This document shows, one piece after another, positions 1 to 7,098 of a stretch of 15,785 nucleotides of DNA. A program made the translations under genes and the position numbers. Below the pieces are notes generated by a model. That model had not been told where the DNA came from. It saw only the letters and a program-made list of their open reading frames with translations, and ran no database searches. The first letter of the stretch is position 1. Every line of letters begins with the position of its first letter. This DNA is from M55B157 sp040265115. GTDB taxonomy: Bacteria > Actinomycetota > Actinomycetes > S36-B12. The stretch lies in NCBI GenBank assembly GCA_040265115.1, contig JBDQGZ010000033.1, positions 1-15,785 of the forward strand, read 5' to 3'.

Positions 1-702
1 ACGTCGCTGGTCGACCTGCCCGGGGAGCGCCGCAACGCCGCCGGTCGTGCGCTGGCGCGCTTCGCGTTCTGGTCGCCTCGCCTCGTCGGCCCACCCTTCG
101 CGAAAGGCTTCCTGCCAGCGGGCCTCACTGGTGTAGTCGAGTTCCTCGGCGAGGCGGGTGGCGTGCTCGTCGATGAGTGCGCGCACATCGAGGTTCGGCA
201 GGAGTCGGCTCACCAGGGGCGACATGGCCTTCAACTGCAGCATGTCGGCCTTCACCACGCGGGGAGCGTCGGGGTACTGCACCTTGATGGCGACGGCGGT
301 GCCATCGGTCCAGGTCCCTCGATGCACCTGGCCGAGGCTGGCGGCCGCGATGGCCTCCGGCTCGACCTCGACTCCTTCGGGCAGTTGGGCGAGAACCTTT
401 GTAATCTTCCCGATCGGCTGCGGGGTGGCGTCCTCATAGAGCCGGGTGAGGGCGGCGAGTTGCTGCGCCTGCTCGGGAGGGAGGGCGGAGGAGAACACGG
501 CGAGAGCCTGGCCGAACTTCAACGCCGGCCCACGGGCCTTGGCCAGTGCAGTGGTGAGGGCTTCGACCGAGGCGGCGGTGGCCTTCGCGTAGACCACATC
601 CCGGTCGGCGCCGAGGGCCGCGGCAGTGGCGGCGCCCGCCATGCGCGCCCCGGCACTCACCGGCACCGATGCCAGTGAGGCTGCCCTCGAAATGAGTCCC
701 AT
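1..702 (-). CDS. AarF/ABC1 (ADCK/UbiB) family kinase-like protein, 3' end cut by window
   Basis: The first 234 codons are present; family members are usually about 440 residues. Family marks are a KFGQ motif (the KxGQ signature) at residues 62-65, an alanine-rich AAASLGQVH segment in place of a normal kinase P-loop, a VAIKVQYP strand with the expected lysine, and an EELDY motif near residue 190. Known members are atypical ATPases/kinases tied to isoprenoid-quinone or other lipid metabolism; the role here is inferred from family only. The ATG at 702 is preceded by GGAAGG with a 6-base spacer, a good ribosome site, unlike most neighbours. It follows the SDR gene by 33 bases and is probably the last or near-last gene of the minus-strand run. 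The last 25 or so residues before the window edge do not follow the family pattern: a short VAALPGQV stretch fits, but flanking residues fit better in another frame. There may be frame errors or real decay at the edge. Confidence 0.8.
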   Translation of the reverse strand, partial: MGLISRAASLASVPVSAGARMAGAATAAALGADRDVVYAKATAASVEALTTALAKARGPALKFGQALAVFSSALPPEQAQQLAALTRLYEDATPQPIGKITKVLAQLPEGVEVEPEAIAAASLGQVHRGTWTDGTAVAIKVQYPDAPRVVKADMLQLKAMSPLVSRLLPNLDVRALIDEHATRLAEELDYTSEARWQEAFREGWADEARRPEREARQRTTGGVAALPGQVDQRR

Positions 703-717
703 GACCTGCCTTCCCTG
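703..717 (-). promoter_or_regulatory. Shine-Dalgarno site of the AarF/ABC1 gene
   Basis: GGAAGG lies at 714-709 on the minus strand, six bases before the ATG at 702. It is one of only two convincing Shine-Dalgarno sites in the window. That fits a gene translated from a longer operon message rather than from its own leaderless transcript. Confidence 0.6.
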
Positions 718-735
718 TGTGGATGTGCTGTCAGC

Positions 736-2217
736 CTAAGCCGCGACGGGTGACTGCTCAGCCTCGGCCACCACATGCTCGGCCATTCCCGGGAAGACGA
801 AGCGATGGAAGGGTGCGACCGACCACCAGTAGGCATGGCCGCTGAGGCCCTTGGGATAGAACACGGCGCGTTGAGTCAGGCGGGAGCCGCCCTCCTCCCG
901 CGGATCGATGGTGAACTCCAGCCACGCCTTGCCGGGCATTTTCATCTCCGCCCTCAAGCGCAGTAGATGCGGTGGAGTGCGCTCCTCGACCCGCCAGAAG
1001 TCGACGATGTCGCCGATGAGGAGCTGCTCGGGATCTCGTCGGCCGCGGCGTAATCCCACCCCGCCGACGGCGCGATCCATGAGTCCGCGGATCTCCCACA
1101 GGGTGCGGGCGGAGTACCAGCCGTGTGCGCCACCGATGCGCTCCACGGCCCGCCATACCTGCTCGGGCGAGGCGTGGGTGTCGACCGTGCGCACGTCGGT
1201 GTAGAGGGTGCCACCGGACCAGGTCGGATCGGTGGGCAGCGGATCGCTCGGGGTGCCCGGATAGGACGCGGAGGACCAGCGGGTGGCGACGTCGGCTTCC
1301 CGGACCCGCTTCAAGGCGAGTTCGACGGCCTTGTCGAACCCCATGAGGCCCTCGGGTGGATCGGGGATGTAGCGGGCGATGTCATGCTCGGAGCACACCG
1401 CGTGATGACGCAACGACTGCACGAGCGGGCGAGCGAGTCGTCGGGGGACGGGCGTGACCAAACCGACCCAGTGGCTCGACAAGCCGGGCGAGAGAACGTT
1501 GATCGGCAGGATGATGCGCTTGGGCAACCCGGCGACCGCGGCGTAGCGCTGCATCATTTCCTGATAGCTCATCACCTCCGGCCCCCCGATGTCGAAGGCG
1601 CGGCTGACACTGGCCGGCATCTCCGCGGAGAGCACGAGATAGCGCAGCACATCGCGGATCGCGATGGGCTGGGTCTTCGTGCGCACCCAGCGCGGAGTGA
1701 TCATCGCGGGGAGGCGCTCGGTGAGGTAGCGCAGCATCTCGAAGGAGGCCGAACCTGATCCGATGATGACGGCGGCGCGCAGCTGTGTCGTCGGGACGCC
1801 GGAGTCGTGCAGGATTCGGCCCACCTGATCACGGGAACGCATGTGCGGGCTCATCTGATGTGGCGCGATGTCCGGAGCGAGACCACCGAGGTAGATGATG
1901 CGACCGACCTGGGCCGCGGCTGCGGCATCGGCGAATGTCTGGGCGAGACGGCGTTCCTCCTCCTCGAGTTCCGAGCCGTGTTGGAGCGAGTGAAGCAGGT
2001 AGTAGGCCACATCGACATCGCGCATCGCTTCGGCCATCGCGGATGGATCCCCGGCGTCACCGACGACGATTTCGATGTTGTCGGAGTAGGGCAGATCGCG
2101 CAGTCGCTCGGGGTGGCGGGCGAGGACCCGGACCCGGCGCCCAGCTTCGAGTAGGCGCGGAATGAGGCGACCGCCGACGTATCCCGTGGCGCCGGTGACC
2201 AGACAGAGGCGGCTCAT
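736..2217 (-). CDS. NmrA-like SDR family NAD(P)-binding protein with C-terminal DUF2867 domain
   Basis: 493 residues. The N-terminus is an atypical/extended SDR Rossmann fold: GATGYVGG at residues 8-15 binds the dinucleotide, followed by RVLARHPERL and VVGDAGD (strand 3 / adenine side) and the YYLLHS segment common in this subfamily. The Rossmann part runs to about residue 300. From about residue 337 to 485 there is a DUF2867 domain of START/SRPBCC type (TVDTHASPEQVWRAVERIGG through KAWLEF and a late YWWSVAPFHRFVFPGM). No classical YxxxK catalytic pair stands out, so a redox reaction cannot be assumed; a hydrophobic-ligand or sensor role is possible. No signal peptide or membrane segment is clear, so it is probably cytosolic. 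The ATG at 2217 has GGAGG only two bases upstream, too close for normal use, but CAGACT lies 7 bases upstream. It sits 18 bases after the mechanosensitive channel gene. Confidence 0.88.
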   Translation of the reverse strand: MSRLCLVTGATGYVGGRLIPRLLEAGRRVRVLARHPERLRDLPYSDNIEIVVGDAGDPSAMAEAMRDVDVAYYLLHSLQHGSELEEEERRLAQTFADAAAAAQVGRIIYLGGLAPDIAPHQMSPHMRSRDQVGRILHDSGVPTTQLRAAVIIGSGSASFEMLRYLTERLPAMITPRWVRTKTQPIAIRDVLRYLVLSAEMPASVSRAFDIGGPEVMSYQEMMQRYAAVAGLPKRIILPINVLSPGLSSHWVGLVTPVPRRLARPLVQSLRHHAVCSEHDIARYIPDPPEGLMGFDKAVELALKRVREADVATRWSSASYPGTPSDPLPTDPTWSGGTLYTDVRTVDTHASPEQVWRAVERIGGAHGWYSARTLWEIRGLMDRAVGGVGLRRGRRDPEQLLIGDIVDFWRVEERTPPHLLRLRAEMKMPGKAWLEFTIDPREEGGSRLTQRAVFYPKGLSGHAYWWSVAPFHRFVFPGMAEHVVAEAEQSPVAA

Positions 2218-2224
2218 GCCCTCC

Positions 2225-2230
2225 AGTCTG
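2225..2230 (-). promoter_or_regulatory. Possible leaderless -10 box for the SDR/DUF2867 gene
   Basis: CAGACT on the minus strand, seven bases before the ATG at 2217. It keeps only the A and the final T of TANNNT. The identical CAGACT-N7-ATG arrangement occurs before the aldehyde dehydrogenase gene at 14761, which strengthens both a little. Confidence 0.35.
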
Positions 2231-2235
2231 GCCCC

Positions 2236-3168
2236 TTATGCCTCAGGGGGCATCTTGTCGATCTGGATGATTTGCTGGGGAACCGAGATCCCTTGGGCGT
2301 CGAAGGCAGCCTTCATGGCCTGGCGCACCGAGCGGATTACCGCATATTGATTAGGGGGCTTGATCCGGCCCTGGATCCGCACGGTGATCGCATCCCCGGC
2401 GACCGCCTCGACCCCCCCGAAGTAGGGCGCCTCGAGCAGGTCCCCACCGCTGGCCTGCTCGGTGTAGAGCTTCTGCCCTTCCGCATTGACGACATCGCGC
2501 AGGTGGTTGAGGTCGGTGTCGAAAGCCACCGGCATATCGAGGAGTACGTAGGTCCAGCCCTGCGACTGATTGGCGACGAACTGCATTTGGCCGTTTCGGA
2601 TGTACCAGACGGTGCCGTAGAAGTCGCGGATCCGGGTGTAACGCAGCGCGACCTCCTCGACCACGCCGAGAACCTGCCCGGTGTTCACCACATCGCCCAC
2701 GCCGAGTTGATCCTCGAAGATCATCGAGATGCCGGCGAGGTAGTCGGCGACAAGGGTCTGCGCACCGAAACCGATGACGATGCCGGCAACCCCAGCACTC
2801 GCGAGGATCGGCGTCACGTTGATGCCGATGATGGACAGGATCGTGATGATCGCGACGGTCCAGATGATGATGACGGCAGCGCTTCGCAGGAGGGTGCCGA
2901 AGGCCTGAGCGCGCTGGGCGGTGCGTTCCTCCAGCGCCTGCGCGATCATTTGATCCGGATCATTGGACTGGGGACGGTTGGCCATCTGCTTGGCCGGCGC
3001 ACGCTTGATCGTGCGTCTGACGAAGGCGCGGATGACCTTCGTGATGATGACGTGGCTGAGCAGGGCGAGGACGATGATGATGGCGATGCGCAGCACCTCG
3101 TCGAAGGGGATGACATCCAAGCTGCTCCAAAACTGCTGGAGCCAGGTGCTGTCGTCGGTGCTGTCCAT
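2236..3168 (-). CDS. MscS-family mechanosensitive ion channel
   Basis: 310 residues. It should sit in the cytoplasmic membrane as a homoheptameric channel that opens under membrane tension and releases solutes on hypo-osmotic shock. Hydrophobic segments lie at about residues 25-47, 96-115 and 119-147. The third is the pore-lining helix: ASAGVAGIVIGFGAQTLVADYLAG carries the Gly/Ala packing pattern typical of MscS. FEDQLGVGDVV (151-161) begins the beta domain, followed by the soluble alpha/beta vestibule. A longer reading from 3285 adds 39 residues of low-complexity Arg/Pro/Ser sequence that overlaps the peptidase gene's coding end, so I start at ATG 3168. AAAGGT lies six bases before it, usable as a weak -10 or as an AAGG ribosome site. 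The upstream peptidase gene ends 16 bases away and the SDR gene follows by 18. It is a short MscS-like type without extra N-terminal helices. Confidence 0.93.
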   Translation of the reverse strand: MDSTDDSTWLQQFWSSLDVIPFDEVLRIAIIIVLALLSHVIITKVIRAFVRRTIKRAPAKQMANRPQSNDPDQMIAQALEERTAQRAQAFGTLLRSAAVIIIWTVAIITILSIIGINVTPILASAGVAGIVIGFGAQTLVADYLAGISMIFEDQLGVGDVVNTGQVLGVVEEVALRYTRIRDFYGTVWYIRNGQMQFVANQSQGWTYVLLDMPVAFDTDLNHLRDVVNAEGQKLYTEQASGGDLLEAPYFGGVEAVAGDAITVRIQGRIKPPNQYAVIRSVRQAMKAAFDAQGISVPQQIIQIDKMPPEA

Positions 3169-3174
3169 CGGGTG

Positions 3175-3180
3175 ACCTTT
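3175..3180 (-). promoter_or_regulatory. AAAGGT element before the MscS-like gene
   Basis: AAAGGT is six bases before the ATG at 3168. Its A and T sit at the positions seen in the stricter TANNNT boxes of this window. The same bases could act as an AAGG Shine-Dalgarno site, so the sequence alone does not decide between the two. Confidence 0.3.
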
Positions 3181-3184
3181 ACGG

Positions 3185-5272
3185 CTAGGGGGTGTCGAGT
3201 CCCGTCCAGTGCGCGGCAAACGCCACGATATCGGCGGATTCCTCCACCGCGCGGGAGACTGACCGCGCGCCGTGTCCGACGTCACCCTCGCTTCGGATCA
3301 CCACCGGCCTTGATCCGCTCGTCGCATGCTGCAGGGCCGCACACATCTTCCTGGCGTGCATGGGATCGGTCCGGGTGTCGTTGTCGAAGGCCACGAACAT
3401 GGTGGCCGGGTAGTCGACGCCGTCCTCCACGCGGTGATACGGCGAGTATCCGAGGATCCACTCCAGGTGCTCGGGAACATCCGGATCGCCGTACTCCACC
3501 GTCCAGGTCGGGCCGAGTTCGGAGGTGGTGTAGCGGACCATGTCCAGGAGCGGTGCAACGCACACGACCGCCTGATACAGATCCGGTCGCTGCGTCATCG
3601 CGGCCCCGACCAGAAGCCCGCCATTGGAGCCGCCATTGATCGCCAGCTGCTCCCGCGTCGTCCAGCCACCGTCGATGAGGTAGTCGGCCGCAGCATGAAA
3701 GTCGTCGAAGACGTTCTGCTTATTGCCGAGCATTCCGGCGCGATGCCACTCCTCGCCCTCTTCACCGCCGCCGCGCAGGTTCGCGATTGCCCAGACCCCG
3801 CCGGCCTCGACCCAGGAGAGGATCGTCGCGGAATATCCGGGTGACATGGGGATACCGAAGCCGCCATAGCCGTAGAGAATCGCCGGGCGTGGCTGTTCGG
3901 GAGTTTCGGTCGGCGAGAGGATGAACATGCGCACCTCGGTGCCGTCCGCGCTGGTGTAGGTGACCTGCGCTGAATGCACGGTCGGCACCTCGACTACACC
4001 GGGCGGCACAGCGCTGAGTTCGAGTGCCATGGTGCGCGCATCGAAGGTGTAGATGCACGGCACCGTCGTGTGGTCGGTATAGACCAACCAGGCGATCGGG
4101 CCGCCATCGGGTCGTTCCAGCGGCCCCATCATCGTCCCAGCACCGGGCAGTTCGACCGTGTGGATCAGCGCGCCCGTCTCGAGATCGTGGACGCTCATCT
4201 CGCTCACCACATGCCGGGTGCGCAGGAGCAGGAGTAGCGGGCGCATCAACTCGGGCCCATCCAGGATCGCGAATCCGTCGATCACTGCCTCGTCGTCCTC
4301 GGGGATGAGATCACGCCAGTGATCTGCCTGCGGATACTCAGGCTCGGTGACGCAGATTCGTCCGCGCGGCGCGTCGAGATCTGTGGAGACGTAGAACAGG
4401 CCATTGCGTCCGACGTCGATTCCGGTTTGGGCATCGACATCGCCCTGGACGAGCGTGAAGGCCGGTGCCTCCGGATTGCTCGCGGTGAGGTCGGCGATCC
4501 AGAGATCATTGCGGGGCTCGGTGCCTTCCGCCGCGGACACCTGCAGCCAGCGACCATCTCGGCTGACCTCGACGCCGTAGTAGTTCGTCATCGTCATCCC
4601 CGAGCCGAACACGAGGGTGTCGTCGGTGTCCGGCTGGCCGACAGTGTGCAAGAAGACGCGGCGGTGGAAGTTCACCTCTGAGGCCGGCAGATCCTCCGGT
4701 GGCAGTCGGCGTACGCAATAGAAGGCTTCTCCGCCGGGAAGCCAGGCGATGGGGGAGTAGCGACAGCGATCGATCGGGCCGTCGATGGTCTCGCCTGTGG
4801 CGGTATCCATGACATAGAGCACCGACTCTTCGGTCCCGCCGACACTGATCTGGTAGGCGATGCGATCGCCCTCCTTGCTCGGCTGCCAGGAGTCCAACGT
4901 GGTGAGGCCGTCGGGATCCATCGCCATCGGGTCGATGAGGACGCGTTCGGTCTCGCTGCCGGGGTCGACGGTGTAGAGAACGGCGAACTGCTGACCGGGA
5001 TCGCGGCGGCTGAAGAACCTGCGGTCCCCACGGAAGTAGGGGGGCGAGATCGTCCCCGCACCCATGAGTGCGGCGATGCGCTCAGCAAAGTGGTCTCGGT
5101 TGGTCCAGGACCCTGCCTCGGAAGCGAACAGCTCCTGTTGAGCCGCGCGCCATGCGATGCTGCGCTCGTCCTCGGAGTCCTCCAGCCAGCGATACGGGTC
5201 GGCGACCGCATGACCATGGAGTGACTCGACGAGGTCGAGTCGCGGGGCATCGGGGTAGGTCGGTGTACTCAC
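3185..5272 (-). CDS. Prolyl oligopeptidase family serine peptidase (S9A)
   Basis: 695 residues, the usual length for prolyl endopeptidase homologues. It should cleave short peptides after proline in the cytosol, as no signal peptide is seen. The N-terminal DPYRWLED motif is a hallmark of the family. A beta-propeller covers roughly residues 70-420 and an alpha/beta hydrolase domain the rest. The catalytic triad is visible: Ser549 in GGSNGG, Asp632 in the DNDTRTDP motif (aligned with the DDR motif of the mammalian enzyme) and His667 in VGHGA. The GTG at 5272 is chosen because DAPRLDLVESLHG follows at once and because TAGGGT lies seven bases upstream. No ribosome site is seen. It follows the exporter gene by 10 bases, and that gene's stop codon TAG forms the first three bases of the TAGGGT box. 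Specificity for proline is inferred from family; a broader oligopeptidase is possible. Confidence 0.95.
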   Translation of the reverse strand: MSTPTYPDAPRLDLVESLHGHAVADPYRWLEDSEDERSIAWRAAQQELFASEAGSWTNRDHFAERIAALMGAGTISPPYFRGDRRFFSRRDPGQQFAVLYTVDPGSETERVLIDPMAMDPDGLTTLDSWQPSKEGDRIAYQISVGGTEESVLYVMDTATGETIDGPIDRCRYSPIAWLPGGEAFYCVRRLPPEDLPASEVNFHRRVFLHTVGQPDTDDTLVFGSGMTMTNYYGVEVSRDGRWLQVSAAEGTEPRNDLWIADLTASNPEAPAFTLVQGDVDAQTGIDVGRNGLFYVSTDLDAPRGRICVTEPEYPQADHWRDLIPEDDEAVIDGFAILDGPELMRPLLLLLRTRHVVSEMSVHDLETGALIHTVELPGAGTMMGPLERPDGGPIAWLVYTDHTTVPCIYTFDARTMALELSAVPPGVVEVPTVHSAQVTYTSADGTEVRMFILSPTETPEQPRPAILYGYGGFGIPMSPGYSATILSWVEAGGVWAIANLRGGGEEGEEWHRAGMLGNKQNVFDDFHAAADYLIDGGWTTREQLAINGGSNGGLLVGAAMTQRPDLYQAVVCVAPLLDMVRYTTSELGPTWTVEYGDPDVPEHLEWILGYSPYHRVEDGVDYPATMFVAFDNDTRTDPMHARKMCAALQHATSGSRPVVIRSEGDVGHGARSVSRAVEESADIVAFAAHWTGLDTP

Positions 5273-5279
5273 ACCAAGG

Positions 5280-5285
5280 ACCCTA
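5280..5285 (-). promoter_or_regulatory. Leaderless -10 box (TAGGGT) of the S9 peptidase gene
   Basis: TAGGGT lies seven bases before the GTG start at 5272, the place expected if transcription begins at the start codon. Its first three bases are also the stop codon of the upstream exporter gene, so the promoter lies partly inside the neighbour's coding sequence. No convincing -35 was identified. Confidence 0.55.
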
Positions 5286-6209
5286 ACGAGTGCTCCGAAC
5301 CAAGGGGATGAGTCCCTGTGCGATCCCGGCCCCCAGGATCACTAGCCCACCGCCGACGATCTGATTCCATGAGACAGGTTCAGCCAGTACGAGGGCTCCT
5401 ACGATGATCGCTACCAGAGGCGTCAGGTAGGTCACGGTGCTTGCGGTGGTCGCATCGGCGTTTTGCGTGACGAAGAAGTTCAATGCGTAGGCGATGCCGG
5501 AACCGAGCGCGCCAAGGGCGACGACAGACAACACTGAGGTGAGGTGAATCGGTGCCTCGTTCACACCCGTGACGGCGATGACAGGTGCGGTGACGATGGC
5601 TCCCCACACCAGCAACCCGGTGGCCAGGGACAGCGGATGGAGAGGTTCCCGCGCGGTAGGCCCGGTGAGATACCGGCGAGCAAACGGGAATGCGATGCCG
5701 TAGCAGGCAACGGCGATCAAGAGCAGCCCGATACCGAGGAGCGAGGAGGTGTCCTCGCGGAGATTCCACACGCCGATGACGACGAGGATCCCGAGAAAGC
5801 CCAGAAAGAGTCCGATGATCCGTGAACGGGTGGGGCGTTCCTCTCGAAATGCGATCATGATGGCCAGCAGGGTCATCAGCGGGGTGACGGCGTTGATGAT
5901 GCCCGCCAAAGATGAGGTCACCATCGTCTGCGCGATCGGGAACAGGGTCCACGGGATCCCCACCCACAGCAGCGACGCAATGAACAGTGGCCCCCATGAC
6001 CAGCGAGGTGGGAGTCGAATTCGGGTGAACAGGCTCAGCAGGAGGACGGTCACGAGGCCGATCGTGATTCGCCCGAAGGTCACTCCCATCGGAGTGAAGG
6101 ACTCCAGACCCACCTCGATGAAGAGGAATGAGCAGCCCCAGATGAGGGCGAGGGCGAGATAGGCGGGTAGCCAGCGGGCGTTGGTGGTGGATCTCTCCGT
6201 GCTCGTCAC
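5283..6209 (-). CDS. DMT superfamily EamA-type transporter
   Basis: 308 residues, almost wholly hydrophobic, with about ten membrane helices in two repeated EamA halves (roughly residues 12-145 and 155-300). Typical features are the WGCSFLFIEVGLESFTPM opening, GIINAVTPLMTLLAIMIAF at the end of the first half and the mirrored STVTYLTPLVAIIVGALVLAEPVSWNQIVGG in the second. Relatives export amino acids, metabolites or drugs by proton exchange; the substrate here is unknown. The start GTG at 6209 shares GTGA with the stop of the alkyltransferase gene and has no ribosome site of its own, so translation is probably coupled to that gene. The pairing is suggestive, since some exporters are made with stress or repair genes, but a link to alkylation damage is only inference. 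Confidence 0.92.
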   Translation of the reverse strand: MTSTERSTTNARWLPAYLALALIWGCSFLFIEVGLESFTPMGVTFGRITIGLVTVLLLSLFTRIRLPPRWSWGPLFIASLLWVGIPWTLFPIAQTMVTSSLAGIINAVTPLMTLLAIMIAFREERPTRSRIIGLFLGFLGILVVIGVWNLREDTSSLLGIGLLLIAVACYGIAFPFARRYLTGPTAREPLHPLSLATGLLVWGAIVTAPVIAVTGVNEAPIHLTSVLSVVALGALGSGIAYALNFFVTQNADATTASTVTYLTPLVAIIVGALVLAEPVSWNQIVGGGLVILGAGIAQGLIPLVRSTR

Positions 6210-7021
6210 GAGATGGTCGACTCAGCGGCCAGGAGGGATTCCTTGACCTCCAGGCCCCAGTGATAGCCGCCGAGCGAACCATCGGTCCGGATCACTCGAT
6301 GGCACGGAACAGCCAGCGCTGTCGGGTTGGCGCCGCAGGCGTTGGCCACCGCACGCACCGCCTTCGGCTCGCCGATCGATTCGGCAATCTCGGAATACGT
6401 GTGAGTTTCACCCGAGGGAATCTTGGTCAATGCCGCCCACACTCGGGCCTGGAATGCCGTACCGGAGATATGAATCGGCAGATCGGGAGCTGGTCGACCG
6501 AGCGCGATGAGCTCGAGCGCGTTCATGACGTCCACCATCGCGGCGTCGTCGCGGACCAGTGTTGCGGCCGGGAACTCAGCGAGAGTGACGGGGACGATGT
6601 CTGCCTCGACACCGATGACGACTCGGCACAGGCCGCGGGCGGAGGCGATCGCCATGATGTCGCCAATCGGAGTCGGGCAAGTCGACCACAGCAGAAGATG
6701 CGCGGGCGCTCCATCTGCGTAGTCACGGGGAGTCATCCCGAGCCTGCGGGCGGTCTCCTCATAGAACGCGCGAACCGATCCATATCCAGCGTCATAGATC
6801 GCGTCGGTGATCGAGGGAGCCCCGCGAAGCATCGACCGGGCACGATCGGTTCGCACACTGCGGCCGTAATCTTGTGGGCTCGTCCCCAGGACCGCGGTGA
6901 AATCGCGTTGGAGTTGGCGACCACTGCAGCCGACTTTCTCTGCGAGAACCTCGAGGCGAACAGGACCCCCGGCGGCATGCATATCCCGGCAGGCGCTTGC
7001 GACGCGGTCGGTGGCGGACAC
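6206..7021 (-). CDS. AraC-type HTH / methylated-DNA-protein-cysteine methyltransferase fusion (Ada-like, no N-terminal Zn domain)
   Basis: 271 residues from GTG 7021. An AraC-like double helix-turn-helix spans about residues 18-95 (LEVLAEKVGCSGRQLQRDF, then ITDAIYDAGYGSVRAFYEE). The methyltransferase domain spans about 108-267: it has GTAFQARVWAALTKIPSGET and the active-site PCHRVI motif with acceptor Cys240. The enzyme removes O6-alkyl groups from guanine by irreversible transfer to this cysteine. E. coli Ada has an additional N-terminal Zn/Cys domain that repairs phosphotriesters and switches the regulator on. That domain is absent, and there is no room for it before the divergent amidase gene. 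A GTG at 7057 would add 12 residues (an in-frame stop lies just upstream of it), but it has no ribosome site or promoter, whereas TACCGT sits six bases before 7021. This domain layout is known in other bacteria. The downstream exporter gene overlaps by four bases. Confidence 0.92.
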   Translation of the reverse strand: MSATDRVASACRDMHAAGGPVRLEVLAEKVGCSGRQLQRDFTAVLGTSPQDYGRSVRTDRARSMLRGAPSITDAIYDAGYGSVRAFYEETARRLGMTPRDYADGAPAHLLLWSTCPTPIGDIMAIASARGLCRVVIGVEADIVPVTLAEFPAATLVRDDAAMVDVMNALELIALGRPAPDLPIHISGTAFQARVWAALTKIPSGETHTYSEIAESIGEPKAVRAVANACGANPTALAVPCHRVIRTDGSLGGYHWGLEVKESLLAAESTIS

Positions 7022-7027
7022 GGGGAC

Positions 7028-7033
7028 ACGGTA
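7028..7033 (-). promoter_or_regulatory. Leaderless -10 box (TACCGT) of the Ada-like gene
   Basis: TACCGT stands six bases before the GTG at 7021. It would lie inside the coding sequence if the GTG at 7057 were used, so it supports the shorter protein. It faces away from the amidase -10 box at 7087-7092; the two boxes are 53 bases apart, leaving room for back-to-back upstream regions. Confidence 0.5.
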
Positions 7034-7086
7034 GGGGTTGAGGAATCGCTGATGCACTCCGCATCACGACAACCAGACTTAAGGCC

Positions 7087-7092
7087 TAGGGT
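7087..7092 (+). promoter_or_regulatory. Leaderless -10 box (TAGGGT) of the amidase gene
   Basis: TAGGGT is followed by six bases and then ATG at 7099. No true Shine-Dalgarno site lies between, and the GGGG run is too close to the start. It selects ATG 7099 over the GTG one codon earlier. Confidence 0.55.
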
Positions 7093-7098
7093 GGGGTG

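Noticed and set aside
163..678. 171-codon plus-strand frame opposite the AarF-like gene
   Set aside because: The minus strand carries KFGQ, AAASLGQVH and VAIKVQYP motifs; the plus frame is Gly/Arg-rich shadow.
3169..3285. 39-codon N-terminal extension of the MscS gene
   Set aside because: It overlaps the coding end of the peptidase gene and is low-complexity Arg/Pro/Ser without membrane character; ATG 3168 is a better start.
2272..3639. 455-codon open frame on the plus strand across the MscS and S9 peptidase genes
   Set aside because: Antisense shadow of two well-supported genes; its product is Arg/Asp/Gly-rich with no family features, as expected in high-GC DNA.
7022..7057. GTG 7057 as the start of the Ada-like gene
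   Set aside because: Possible, but it has no ribosome site or -10; the next GTG at 7021 has TACCGT six bases upstream and sits where homology begins. I keep it as an alternative.
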